DNA of 26,556 bases from CAYNJF01 sp964351745 (GTDB taxonomy: Bacteria > Pseudomonadota > Gammaproteobacteria > Berkiellales > Berkiellaceae): assembly GCA_964351745.1 (NCBI GenBank), contig CAYGPI010000032.1, positions 1 to 26,556 of the forward strand, written 5' to 3'. The first letter of the stretch is position 1; every line of letters begins with the position of its first letter. The translations under genes were made by a program, and so were the position numbers. Shown here one piece after another: positions 13,317-21,598 of this stretch. Below the pieces are notes generated by a model that was not told the DNA's origin, ran no database searches, and saw nothing but the letters and a program-made list of their open reading frames with translations.

Positions 13317-13802
13317 TTAGGTAGGTTTTTTGATTCCGAGTATATCCATGAGCTCAAGCATTCTTGGGTCGCTTTTTAGCTTGTCTTCGAAAGACTGCTG
13401 AAAAGTAAAGTCATCTCCTTTCTCGGCTTGAATGACTTTTTCATAATGATCACTTGCTGTCTCGATGCCATGTTCCGCTTTAGTGTCATTGTAGTAATCA
13501 TGAAACTTACTACTGTATTCATTGAGTTGTGTTTTATAAGTATTGCGAAAATCAGACGCCCAAGCGGGGTAGCCTATTTTATGAGAATCTGCGTTATTAA
13601 GGACATTAACCTTGGGAAGATATTTACCAGCTTGTCCTGAATACATAGCCAACTTCTCAAATGCTTTCCTAGCTTCAGGTGATAAGGTAACTTCATCTTG
13701 ACTTCGCATGGGCTCATTTGGCTTATCAGACGGCAAAAATTCATTTTTTGTTGACGAGCTAGCGGCCCCGTATAGACTGTTTGATGCCCCTGGTATTTGC
13801 AT
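13317..13802 (-). CDS. Hypothetical 161-residue protein
   Basis: Unrecognised soluble protein without signal peptide or membrane helix. Residues 1-35 are low-complexity and Ser/Asn/Pro-rich. The block DEVTLSPEARKAFEKLA (about 37-53) resembles a short motif found near the N-termini of several secreted or flagellum-related bacterial proteins, but this is too short to assign a family. The rest (55-161) is mostly helical and charged, rich in Asp, Lys and Tyr. The frame is closed by a TAG only 41 bases from the 3' end of the convergent orphan gene. The ribosome binding site is weak. A perfect 8-bp inverted repeat sits about 115 bases upstream of its start. Confidence 0.65.
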   Translation of the reverse strand: MQIPGASNSLYGAASSSTKNEFLPSDKPNEPMRSQDEVTLSPEARKAFEKLAMYSGQAGKYLPKVNVLNNADSHKIGYPAWASDFRNTYKTQLNEYSSKFHDYYNDTKAEHGIETASDHYEKVIQAEKGDDFTFQQSFEDKLKSDPRMLELMDILGIKKPT

Positions 13803-13916
13803 GGTTTCGTCTCATTTGTCTGCTCTAACATTGATATGCAAACAAAGTGCCACATAGCTTTCGATGTTGGCATGATTCATGTGGCTCATGCTTTTAAGGT
13901 AGATAACAGATCAATC

Positions 13917-13934
13917 GTGGCAATTGATTGCCAC
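13917..13934. promoter_or_regulatory. Perfect 18-base operator-like palindrome
   Basis: GTGGCAAT-TG-ATTGCCAC: two 8-base arms with a two-base centre. The tiny centre favours a DNA-binding site over an RNA hairpin. It lies between marC (3' end) and the 161-residue gene (5' end), so it most likely serves the latter. Confidence 0.5.
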
Positions 13935-13992
13935 AGGTTAAAGCTTAAGAGGTAAGTACTGTCAATAAAGTAGCTATTTAAAAGAGGGCTAA

Positions 13993-14721
13993 CTAAGTAG
14001 CTGCCTTCGCAGCCAACTCAAGCACGAGTGTGCTTATCCCTTTCCAGAACACACTAAAACCTAAAGCAACAATGATAAAAGCTGAAAGCTTAGTGATAAC
14101 GTTTGTACCGATAGTCCCCAAATACTTAAAGATAATGCCTGCATATCGATAGCAGATTAAGATAACGACACTGATTAAGAAAAAGCCAGTGATAGCAGCA
14201 GCTCGATCAAAGTATTCAAACATGCCTGTATTTGTTTTGATTTTAGAATCTAAACTTAATACTAAGGCAATAGGGCCTGGGCCAACGGTTACAGGGATCG
14301 TTAGAGGGAAAAATGAGATATGATCTTTATGGCTAGCGGCTTCATCAACCTCCTCTTCTGAAACCTTGGGCTCTTCATTTAACATCTCCCAAGCGACAAA
14401 CATACAGATAGCACCACCAGCGACTTCGAAATAGGGCACTGTTAAGCCAAAAAAGCCCATGATAAATCCGCCAACCAGCAAAGTTCCTGTCATTAAGCAA
14501 AAACTCTTAATGGCGACTGATAAAGCGATCCGTCTTCTAACTTTTTTAGGAAATTTCTTGGTGAAATTCAAAAAAATGGGAGCAAGTCCTATTGGATTAA
14601 CGATTGGGAATAAAAATACGAAAGAATAGATCGTAAACTGTATAAAATTTAAGAAATAATCCAAGACATCTCTCCTTGAGATTTCGTTTTGTACTAGCTC
14701 TCCATGCATCCTAGGTATCAT
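13993..14721 (-). CDS. MarC-family integral membrane protein
   Basis: A 242-residue protein with about six membrane helices of the MarC/NAAT family (YchE, YhgN relatives). Family stretches are FLFPIVNPIGLAPIFLNF near the N-terminus and FFPLTIPVTVGPGPIALVL in the middle. The cytoplasmic loop between helices 3 and 4 is acidic (NEEPKVSEEEVDEAASHKDH). Some archaeal members transport neutral amino acids; the bacterial role is not settled, and despite the name MarC is not part of multidrug resistance. The ATG at 14721 has AGGA at the right distance (7 bases); another ATG at 14709 would remove four residues. It stands alone and is divergent from adhC. Confidence 0.88.
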   Translation of the reverse strand: MIPRMHGELVQNEISRRDVLDYFLNFIQFTIYSFVFLFPIVNPIGLAPIFLNFTKKFPKKVRRRIALSVAIKSFCLMTGTLLVGGFIMGFFGLTVPYFEVAGGAICMFVAWEMLNEEPKVSEEEVDEAASHKDHISFFPLTIPVTVGPGPIALVLSLDSKIKTNTGMFEYFDRAAAITGFFLISVVILICYRYAGIIFKYLGTIGTNVITKLSAFIIVALGFSVFWKGISTLVLELAAKAAT

Positions 14722-14871
14722 TATAGTCCTAATTCATGACGATCGGCAGATACCACTTTAAGATCATAGAGACTTTCTTGGTGTCGTACTTGAATCATTC
14801 AAGCATTTTCCTTCCCATACCTTAGCTAGGCTAGTTTCTTTAGTAAGATTTCTTCGTGCTTTTTCATGACA

Positions 14872-14900
14872 TTGTATTGATAAAAATTCTGCCATATACT
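14872..14900 (+). promoter_or_regulatory. Promoter of adhC-fghA
   Basis: TTGTAT (14872-14877), a 17-base spacer and TATACT (14895-14900). The start of transcription would be near 14907, about 95 bases before the adhC ATG. I see no frmR-type repressor gene nearby. Confidence 0.65.
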
Positions 14901-15002
14901 TTCAGGTTAATTTTAGAAAGCAATATTTAGCCTGTTTTTAGCACACAGTTTGAACCTTAGCTAATATTTGCTTTGATGCCAATCACTCGCAAGGAATCAT
15001 CC

Positions 15003-16124
15003 ATGATAAAATCAAGAGCAGCCGTTGCTTGGGGACCAGGCCAACCATTAGCCATTGAAGATATTGATGTTATGCCGCCTAAAGCTGGTGAAGTCCTTAT
15101 CAAAATTGTGGCAACAGGGGTCTGCCATACAGATGCTTATACGCTGTCTGGCGTTGATCCAGAAGGCGTTTTCCCTGTGATCCTTGGGCATGAAGGTGGG
15201 GGTATTGTACAAGCGATAGGAGAAGGCGTTGAAACGCTTAAAGTTGGCGATAAGGTTATTCCTCTTTATACCCCAGAATGCAGGACTTGTAAGTTCTGTC
15301 TTTCTGGCAAAACAAATCTTTGTCAAAAAATTAGAGAGACGCAAGGTAAAGGGTTGATGCCTGATGGCACCACGCGTTTTTTTAAAGATGGGAAACCAAT
15401 TTTTCACTACATGGGCTGCTCTACTTTTTCTGAATATACAGTCATGCCAGAAATCTCAGTCGCTAAAGTCCATCCAAAAGCGCCATTAGATGAGGTATGC
15501 TTGCTAGGATGCTGTGTGACAACCGGCATTGGAGCCGTTGTGAATACCGCCAAAGTAGAAAAAGGTGCCACGGTTGCCATTTTTGGAATGGGTGGGATTG
15601 GCTTATCTGTTTTAATTGGTTTAACGATGGCAGAAGCTAGCCGCATCATCGCCATAGACACGAATGATGAAAAATTTGAATTAGCAAAAAAATTAGGTGC
15701 CACAGATTGCTTGAATCCAAATGATTACGATAAACCCATTGAGCAAGTGATTACAGAGCTTACCGATGGTGGCGTTGATTATTCATTTGAGTGCATCGGT
15801 AATGTTAAGGTCATGCGCTCCGCTTTAGAGTGCTGCCATAAAGGATGGGGGGAGTCTGTTGTTATCGGTGTGGCAGCGAGTGGCCAAGAAATTTCAACGA
15901 AACCCTTTCAACTAGTGACAGGGCGGGTTTGGCGAGGTTGCGCTTTTGGAGGTGTCAAAGGACGCTCCGAGTTACCTAGTTATGTTGAGCGATATATGAA
16001 TGGCGAGTTCCCAATCAAGGATTTGATTACTTCCACAATACCCTTTGAAGAGATTAATCATGCCTTTGAGAGTATGAGCCAAGGCCATGGGATAAGAACA
16101 ATTGTACAATTTGATAACCCATAA
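15003..16124 (+). CDS. adhC: S-(hydroxymethyl)glutathione dehydrogenase (class III alcohol dehydrogenase)
   Basis: A 373-residue zinc enzyme (E. coli FrmA 369) that oxidises S-hydroxymethylglutathione, formed from formaldehyde and glutathione, to S-formylglutathione with NAD+. It also reduces S-nitrosoglutathione. Catalytic zinc ligands are Cys41 (GVCHTDAYTLSG), His63 (LGHEGGG) and Cys170 (CLLGCCVTTG); structural zinc ligands are Cys93, 96, 99 and 107. The NAD-binding loop is GMGGIGL (about 195-201). I start at ATG 15003, which has AAGGAA eight bases upstream and matches the family N-terminus IKSRAAVAW; the longer frame from 14973 (TTG) adds ten unsupported residues. It forms an operon with fghA, 32 bases downstream, giving the full glutathione-dependent formaldehyde pathway. 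Confidence 0.96.
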   Translation: MIKSRAAVAWGPGQPLAIEDIDVMPPKAGEVLIKIVATGVCHTDAYTLSGVDPEGVFPVILGHEGGGIVQAIGEGVETLKVGDKVIPLYTPECRTCKFCLSGKTNLCQKIRETQGKGLMPDGTTRFFKDGKPIFHYMGCSTFSEYTVMPEISVAKVHPKAPLDEVCLLGCCVTTGIGAVVNTAKVEKGATVAIFGMGGIGLSVLIGLTMAEASRIIAIDTNDEKFELAKKLGATDCLNPNDYDKPIEQVITELTDGGVDYSFECIGNVKVMRSALECCHKGWGESVVIGVAASGQEISTKPFQLVTGRVWRGCAFGGVKGRSELPSYVERYMNGEFPIKDLITSTIPFEEINHAFESMSQGHGIRTIVQFDNP

Positions 16125-16156
16125 GCGTGATTTTTGATATTTAAAAAAGGCATTTT

Positions 16157-16984
16157 ATGAAAGAGCTTAAAGCCAATAAAATTTATGAAGGCTGGCAGAA
16201 GCAATACAGTCATTATTCTGAAAGCCTAAAGAGCGACATGAACTTTAGTATATATTTGCCTGAAAAAGCAAATGAGAAAAGTAAAGTTCCAGTCCTATAT
16301 TGGCTTTCAGGTTTAACTTGTACCGATGAGAATTTCATGCAAAAGGCAGGCGCTCAGAGAGTTGCGGCGAAGCTTGGATTGGCAATTGTTTGTTGTGACA
16401 CGAGCCCTAGAGGGCCCAATGTTCCAGATGATGAAGGGTATGATTTAGGTCAAGGTGCAGGGTTTTATGTCAATGCCACGATGTCTCCCTGGCATAAGCA
16501 TTTTCAAATGTACGACTACGTTTTAAATGAGTTACCGCAGTTGATACAGAATCATTTTCCAGTGAATCACAAAAGATCTATATCAGGGCACTCTATGGGA
16601 GGGCATGGTGCATTAGTCTTAGCGCTGCGCAACCCTCAAATGTTCCAATCAGTCTCTGCTTTTAGCCCTATATGTAATCCAGCAGGGTGCGCATGGGGGC
16701 GAAAAGCATTCAAAGCTTATTTAGGAGAAGATGAAACACTTTGGGCATCATACGATGCTAGCCAGTTAATGATGAAAGATACTTTCATACCAATGATGGT
16801 TGATCAAGGTACGGCTGATGAGTTTCTTGACGAGCAACTTAAACCTGAGACTTTAGAATCAGTTGCTCAATCTAAGGGGTATCCGCTCACATTGCGAAAA
16901 CAAGTTGATTATGATCATAGTTATTATTTTATCGCGACTTTTATAGAAGATCACTTACGTTTTCATTTTAATCACTTAGGCTAG
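16157..16984 (+). CDS. fghA: S-formylglutathione hydrolase
   Basis: A 275-residue cytoplasmic esterase of the esterase D/FrmB family that hydrolyses S-formylglutathione to formate and glutathione, the second step after AdhC. It has the oxyanion-hole region LYWLSGLTCTDENF, the nucleophile Ser146 in SGHSMGGHGAL, the acid Asp221 in DQGTADEFL and the base His254 in YDHSYYF. The conserved SPRG..VPDDEGYDLG.GAGFYV stretch is present (about 83-105). Length and order agree with E. coli FrmB/YeiG. A ribosome binding site AAGG lies before the ATG, and the 32-base gap to adhC contains no terminator. Confidence 0.96.
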   Translation: MKELKANKIYEGWQKQYSHYSESLKSDMNFSIYLPEKANEKSKVPVLYWLSGLTCTDENFMQKAGAQRVAAKLGLAIVCCDTSPRGPNVPDDEGYDLGQGAGFYVNATMSPWHKHFQMYDYVLNELPQLIQNHFPVNHKRSISGHSMGGHGALVLALRNPQMFQSVSAFSPICNPAGCAWGRKAFKAYLGEDETLWASYDASQLMMKDTFIPMMVDQGTADEFLDEQLKPETLESVAQSKGYPLTLRKQVDYDHSYYFIATFIEDHLRFHFNHLG

Positions 16985-17014
16985 AGGAGTCTTTTAAAAG
17001 TACCTACTAGGTCA

Positions 17015-17301
17015 CTAGAAATAAGTTTTAATCTTGATAAGCCCAATTTCCATGGTGCGCTTCAATAGCTGCTTTGAAGATTTAGCATAGAGTTTGTGTC
17101 TCAAATTCTCAAGGTAGTTTTCAACACCAGTTGCTGGTCCATGTTCAGGTTTTTACCTGAAAAAAGGGTTGTGCATAGATAGAGCCCTGGGGCTAAGAAT
17201 AACGCAAGCAATGGATGCTCAGCACAAAAAGAAGCGTTAGATATGTCAGGGTGTGATGCTATGCAGAAAAACTTTACTTTGCTCAAGTATGTTTTTGTCA
17301 A
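17015..17301 (-). pseudogene. Remnant of a LuxR-type helix-turn-helix regulator
   Basis: Reading the minus strand, the frame ending at the TAG at 17015-17017 gives ATGVENYLENLRHKLYAKSS, then KQLLKRTMEIGLIKIKTYF. This is the recognition-helix and C-terminal part of a LuxR-type (GerE) DNA-binding domain, usually written TVE.YLENI..KL...SK.ELI.KAIELGLI. Upstream in another frame (about 17301-17135) is a 55-residue stretch ending LYLCTTLFSGKNLN, which fits the preceding helix of the same domain. A frameshift near 17130-17150 therefore splits the gene, and the N-terminal sensory part is missing or unrecognisable. The rest of the interval 16985-17461 holds only hairpins. Confidence 0.55.
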
Positions 17302-17382
17302 GGAAAAATAGCTTAAAGGAGTGTTTTCAAAAAGAGTGTCACAAAATTCTGAAAGGAGAGCGACAGCCTTTGCCTAAATTAA

Positions 17383-17407
17383 GTGGCCTATCACGACTGA
17401 TAGACCA
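17383..17407 (-). terminator. Hairpin downstream of rhlE, possible terminator
   Basis: GTGGCCTATCA-CGAC-TGATAGACCAC: 10 of 11 base pairs with a tetraloop, 55 bases beyond the rhlE stop. No T-run follows on either strand, so intrinsic termination is doubtful; it may protect the 3' end. Confidence 0.35.
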
Positions 17408-17461
17408 CCTAAGATAAGGTTGTTACATTTTTAAGCTGACAGTCAGATAATGGACAAAAAA

Positions 17462-18808
17462 TTAATCTCTGACGGTTGCTCGACTTGTCGCTTGGGAGCG
17501 TGTAGGTTTCTTCTTACTGGTAGGTTTTCTGCCCTTTGAAGAAGGCTTTGCTTTAGCCCCTGGTTTGCTCTCAGATCTTTTGGTCGGCCTAGTGCGCTTA
17601 TCAGCATGTTTTCCAGCAGGCGAGCTTTTAGGTTTGCGGGCAGCAACGTGAACTGGTGCACTGGTTGGCAAGGCATGCATCGGCTCGAATCCATCGATAA
17701 ATTCACGCTTGATACAACGTTTTAGAACTTTTTCAATGTCTTGTAATTGCTTGATTTCATCAGCGCTAACTAAAGAAATGGCCTTGCCTTCTGAGCCAGC
17801 ACGACCGGTTCGACCAATTCGATGTACATAGTCTTCTGGTATATTTGGTAAGTCAAAGTTGACAACCTGAGGTAACTGCTCGATGTCGATGCCACGTGCT
17901 GCAACATCAGTTGCGACTAAGATTTGAACGCTACCACTCTTGAAGCTTTCAAGCGCTTTTGTGCGCTGTGATTGACTTTTGTTTCCATGAATGGCCACGG
18001 CTCTAATATCATCAAGAGCCAAACGCTTAACAAGTTTATTAGCTCCATGTTTGGTGCGACTAAAAACCAGAGCTTGAAACCAACCATTTTTTTGGATTAA
18101 ATGACTAAGTAGATCAGCTTTTTTAGCTTTGTCCACAGGATGAATTTTGTGCTGGACACTTTCTGCTGTGATGACTTTAGGAGCGACATTGATTTCTACA
18201 GGGCTCTTGAGTAACGTTTTGGCAAACTTTTTAAAACTATCGGAAAAAGTTGCAGAAAACAGTAAGTTTTGTCGCTCTTTAGGCAACAGAGCTAGGATTT
18301 TCTTGATATCATGAATGAATCCCATATCCAGCATACGATCCGCTTCGTCAAGAATTAACATCTCAACTTGGTTGAGCTCTACCGCTCGTTGTTGGCACAG
18401 ATCTAAAAGGCGCCCAGGCGTTGCAACAAGAATATCGATCCCTTTGCGTAAGGCTTGGATCTGAGGATTGATTTTTACTCCCCCGTAGACCATGGTTGAT
18501 CGCAAAGGTGTGTATTGACCATAAAAGGTAATAGCTTCATGGATTTGAGCAGCTAATTCTCTAGTCGGGGCTAAAATAAGCGCCCTCGGTGATTTTGAGG
18601 TGTGAGATCTTTTACGATTTAGGATCTCAAGCATGGGTAGTGTGAAACCAGCAGTTTTACCTGTGCCAGTTTGAGCTGATGCCATGAGATCCCCTCCTTT
18701 TAGGATGGCAGGGATAGCTCTATCCTGGATGGGGGAAGGCCCTTGGTATCCTTTATCATGCACAGCTCTAACAATGGGATCAGATAAACCTAATTTTTTA
18801 AATGTCAT
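17462..18808 (-). CDS. rhlE: DEAD-box ATP-dependent RNA helicase RhlE
   Basis: A 448-residue helicase (E. coli RhlE 454) involved in ribosome assembly and RNA turnover. All core motifs are present: Q motif GYQGPSPIQ (Gln28), Walker A ASAQTGTGKT (43-52), PTRELAAQ, TPGRLLDL, DEAD (154-157), SAT (185-187), VATDVAARGID (298-308), and HRIGRTGRAG (329-338). The C-terminal 70 residues are a very basic, Lys/Arg/Ser/Pro-rich tail, typical of RhlE and expected to bind RNA. I start at the ATG at 18808 (MTFKKLGLSD), matching the RhlE N-terminus, with AGGT upstream; a longer frame to 18838 adds ten unsupported residues. Divergent from the hydrolase gene. Confidence 0.94.
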   Translation of the reverse strand: MTFKKLGLSDPIVRAVHDKGYQGPSPIQDRAIPAILKGGDLMASAQTGTGKTAGFTLPMLEILNRKRSHTSKSPRALILAPTRELAAQIHEAITFYGQYTPLRSTMVYGGVKINPQIQALRKGIDILVATPGRLLDLCQQRAVELNQVEMLILDEADRMLDMGFIHDIKKILALLPKERQNLLFSATFSDSFKKFAKTLLKSPVEINVAPKVITAESVQHKIHPVDKAKKADLLSHLIQKNGWFQALVFSRTKHGANKLVKRLALDDIRAVAIHGNKSQSQRTKALESFKSGSVQILVATDVAARGIDIEQLPQVVNFDLPNIPEDYVHRIGRTGRAGSEGKAISLVSADEIKQLQDIEKVLKRCIKREFIDGFEPMHALPTSAPVHVAARKPKSSPAGKHADKRTRPTKRSESKPGAKAKPSSKGRKPTSKKKPTRSQATSRATVRD

Positions 18809-19184
18809 ATAATACCTAAATAAGTGAATTAACATCACAAGTTGGATGGTTTTAATTGGCTAGTTGAGATTTGCCCTGAAATAGGGGGATATCTGCATGA
18901 GTCTTGCCTGTGCTTTTAGCACTGTATGCGACATGCAGTAATCAAATATGTTTGCGAGAGACTATTTTAGTAGTAACTGTTTACAAAACAATTAATGATG
19001 GCGCCATTGCTATTCGTGGTTATGATAAGCAATGCGGTATTATACAGCATTCTAGCTATACATTTCTATATATATATTCAACAAGAAAGTTGGATAACTA
19101 TTTAGGTGTAACCCCTAGTTACCTATAGAAAAATCTGATATATATACCTAAGGTTGTTTTTCTTAGAGCTAAGGAAGTGAAGTT
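18809..19184. other. Divergent intergenic region between rhlE and hydrolase gene
   Basis: 376 bases, AT-rich, expected to hold both promoters and the 5' leader of rhlE. One hairpin is visible at 19098-19128 (CTAT-TT-AGG-TG-TAAC, loop CCCTA, GTTA-CCT-ATAG, with two bulges). The short reading frame at 18904-19128 has no ribosome binding site or recognisable product, so I do not call it a gene. Confidence 0.4.
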
Positions 19185-20030
19185 ATGCCAACAATGCTCC
19201 TACGTCACCATGCTATGTATTACCAAGATATTGGCTCGGGATTTCCGATCCTTTTTGGTCATAGCTATCTTTGGGATCGTAGAATGTGGCAGGCTCAAAT
19301 TGAGACATTATCAAAGCACTATCGTTGCATCGTGCCAGATCTATGGAGCCATGGTTTCTCTGAAGAAGTCCCACAAAGACCTTATAGCATCGAGCTTTTA
19401 AGTAAAGATTATTATTATTTCATGTCTTCTTTAGGTATCAAGGAGTTTTCTATCGTAGGTGCCTCTGTTGGAGGGATGTGGGGAGCGCAACTTGCTCTTA
19501 ATTATCCTAAAGCTGTTCGCTCCTTAGTCTTAATGGATACCTTTGTTGGTGAAGAATCAGAAGAAACCAAGCGTAACTATTTAGGTATGCTTAATCAAAT
19601 TGAGCAAACTCAAGGCTTTAACCAATCTTTGATCAATGCCGTGGTAGGATTATTTTTTTCAAAAACAACTTGTGTCAGTAATGCTTCACTGATTCAAAAC
19701 TTTAGTAACCACCTGATGCAAATACCTCATGAAAGATTAGCTGGCTGCTTAGAGCTTGGGTATACTATTTTTAATCGAAAATCGATGCTAGATGAATTAA
19801 AACACCTTGAAATACCAGTTTTAGTCGCTTGTGGAGAAGAAGATCTGCCTCGCCCAGAAAGAGAGTCCTTACTGATGGTCGATCAAATACCGAACGCTGA
19901 ATTTGCTCGGGTTCCTTTAGCGGGACATATGCCCGCTATTGAGCAGCCTCAATTTACGACAGATCTTCTTGGCAAATTTCTTGCACGTACAATATACAAA
20001 GAAAAAGTTACATCTGCTTGGGCATCATAG
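19185..20030 (+). CDS. Alpha/beta-fold hydrolase
   Basis: A 281-residue hydrolase of the alpha/beta superfamily, about the usual length for this group, without signal peptide. The nucleophile elbow is VGASVGGMWG (Ser94, G-x-S-x-G form), the acid is probably Asp220 in CGEEDLPRP, and the base is His248 in LAGHMPAIEQP. Oxyanion-hole side: FGHSYLWDRRMWQ. It looks like members acting on small esters or lactones (3-oxoadipate enol-lactonase or haloperoxidase-like sequences), but substrate cannot be told. A good ribosome binding site (AAGGAAG, 7 bases upstream) supports the ATG at 19185. Its 3' end overlaps the convergent kinase gene by 23 bases. Confidence 0.85.
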   Translation: MPTMLLRHHAMYYQDIGSGFPILFGHSYLWDRRMWQAQIETLSKHYRCIVPDLWSHGFSEEVPQRPYSIELLSKDYYYFMSSLGIKEFSIVGASVGGMWGAQLALNYPKAVRSLVLMDTFVGEESEETKRNYLGMLNQIEQTQGFNQSLINAVVGLFFSKTTCVSNASLIQNFSNHLMQIPHERLAGCLELGYTIFNRKSMLDELKHLEIPVLVACGEEDLPRPERESLLMVDQIPNAEFARVPLAGHMPAIEQPQFTTDLLGKFLARTIYKEKVTSAWAS

Positions 20031-21261
20031 AGTGATGCTGTTTTAAACTTTCATCTAGATCTTGTTTGAACGATCTTCGTTTTGCCTGAAATTGGTAGAG
20101 AAGCGGGTTACTCTTAAGAAGAATACAACCAGGCGCTTTTCGAGCATGTTTCGATATTTTGTCATGCTCCTTTTGAACCTTTTCTCTAATTTTTGTTAAA
20201 TGTTTTGAAGCCTTATCAAGACTTTCACGCTTTGTTGGATCGATATCTAGCATTTTCCGAACAATAGAAGCAATATCCTTTAGCGGGGATTTTATTTTTT
20301 TATCCGTAAAAAGATCTGGTGCCATTTTTTCAAAATAAGGTGATAGTCCTTTGGCTTGACTGTCGGTCGCATAGAAAATGGTTTGTTTTCTAGGATGAGC
20401 ATGATTGATATTGTCTGAAAATATTTGTGCTAAACATACACCTAAGGCATAAATTTCTCCAGGCACGGTGTAATCTGGATCGTCTTTAGAGAAATTTCTT
20501 AAATATTCTGGAGCCATATAGAGCTCTGTTCCAACAAGTGGCCCCTGATATACATGATTTTCATTCATCTTTCGGGTGGTGCCAAAATCGATAGCCATCG
20601 ATTGATTGGTTTGTTGATCCCACATCAAATTGTTGAGTTTAATGTCACGATGGAGATAACCTTTGTCATGGAGCCTTTGAATTTCGTGAATGGCTCCAAG
20701 TGCCATGTCAAGTTTCTCAATTAGATCAACATCTCTTTTTTCACAGGTTCGCTCATCTAACAGGTTAAATAAGCAATCAAAGTAATTTGCCCCTGAGGCA
20801 AAGGGTTGAGCAATGATTTCACCGACTTCGTTGTGATTATCTATCGCTAAAACATCATCTAATCTATCCAGGTCAGAGAGAACTTGTATTTCGTGTTTAA
20901 TATCTTCTATGTGCTCGGGGTAGTCATTCAAAATATTTTGAATTTTAACCGCGTGAAATTGGCCGGTATCGCAATTAACCCCAAAATATACTTTTCCGAA
21001 TGAACCTCGCCCAAGTACTTTGTTCTCATAAAGAGCAATGGTTTCGCCTTTGTCTCCAATAACGACCGAGTGCTTTAACAAAGGGTGATCTTGGCGCCAC
21101 AGAACACCAATAAGAGGTGAGTGTTCATTCTGTAGTCGGTGCTCTAATTGACGTGCCCTAACATAATTGTATTCCTTTTGAGACAACAGCCTTTGTGTAC
21201 GACCCTCATGGGATGGATCAAAAATATCAGCAGATAAGCTAGGAGGTAAGTTTGTGTTCAT
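20008..21261 (-). CDS. Eukaryotic-like Ser/Thr protein kinase
   Basis: A 417-residue protein with a complete-looking Hanks-type kinase domain at about 77-365. Visible are the Gly-rich loop LGRGSFGKVYFG (83-94), Lys106 in HAVKIQ, a probable helix-C Glu124, the catalytic loop HRDIKLNN (Asp206, Lys208, Asn211), AIDFGTT with metal-binding Asp225, and MAPEYL closing the activation segment. The usual Asp of helix F is Glu here (PGEIYALGVCL). There is no membrane helix or PASTA domain, unlike PknB housekeeping kinases, so it is cytoplasmic or secreted. Legionella LegK effectors are kinases delivered to the host; that role is an inference. The 80 N-terminal and 55 C-terminal residues (basic, Lys/His/Ser-rich) match nothing I know. 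Confidence 0.9.
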   Translation of the reverse strand: MNTNLPPSLSADIFDPSHEGRTQRLLSQKEYNYVRARQLEHRLQNEHSPLIGVLWRQDHPLLKHSVVIGDKGETIALYENKVLGRGSFGKVYFGVNCDTGQFHAVKIQNILNDYPEHIEDIKHEIQVLSDLDRLDDVLAIDNHNEVGEIIAQPFASGANYFDCLFNLLDERTCEKRDVDLIEKLDMALGAIHEIQRLHDKGYLHRDIKLNNLMWDQQTNQSMAIDFGTTRKMNENHVYQGPLVGTELYMAPEYLRNFSKDDPDYTVPGEIYALGVCLAQIFSDNINHAHPRKQTIFYATDSQAKGLSPYFEKMAPDLFTDKKIKSPLKDIASIVRKMLDIDPTKRESLDKASKHLTKIREKVQKEHDKISKHARKAPGCILLKSNPLLYQFQAKRRSFKQDLDESLKQHHSMMPKQM

Positions 21262-21598
21262 CGAGTTTACTCAAATCAGTTAAAGACCATACTACCTATT
21301 TTTTAATATTGAAAATTTCATGTCTAGAGTCATACTCTGAAACACATGCCTCCTTTTAGGACGAGACGTCGCTAAAGCATAGAAAATTACCTTTTGATCT
21401 AAAGACTTTGTGCGATATGACACGTTGCACTTAGAAATTTTCATTGATCTCGATATTGCTGATGCTATCTTGCAACATAGAAATGGTTCTAAATATCATT
21501 TGCTTTTAGTTCGCGTTTGGCTGATAGACTTAACTATAAAAATAAATAGTGTACAATGATGTTATCTATAATTGAGCTAATCGTACTTGAGGCCCTAA
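21262..21598. other. Divergent intergenic region between kinase gene and cydA
   Basis: 337 bases without a gene. It contains two -10-like boxes before cydA: TACAAT (21552-21557) with TTAACT (21530-21535) 16 bases upstream, and TATAAT (21567-21572) with no good -35 box. A half-matching FNR-like site (TTGAT-CTCG-ATATT, 21444-21457) is too weak to claim. Confidence 0.4.
21530..21572 (+). promoter_or_regulatory. Candidate cydA promoter region
   Basis: TTAACT (21530-21535), 16-base spacer, TACAAT (21552-21557); a consensus TATAAT at 21567-21572 lacks a -35 partner and might depend on an activator. Either would give a leader of about 20-35 bases before the ATG at 21599. Confidence 0.4.

Noticed and set aside
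17144..17161. Hairpin TTCAGGT-TTTT-ACCTGAA as a terminator of fghA
   Set aside because: It is followed by A, not T, on the plus strand, is 160 bases past fghA, and lies inside the LuxR-type pseudogene.
18904..19128. 74-codon reading frame upstream of the hydrolase gene
   Set aside because: No ribosome binding site, no recognisable domain, and it lies in the expected promoter region.
21444..21457. FNR-like site TTGAT-CTCG-ATATT before cydA
   Set aside because: Only the first half-site fits the consensus; such partial matches are frequent in AT-rich DNA.
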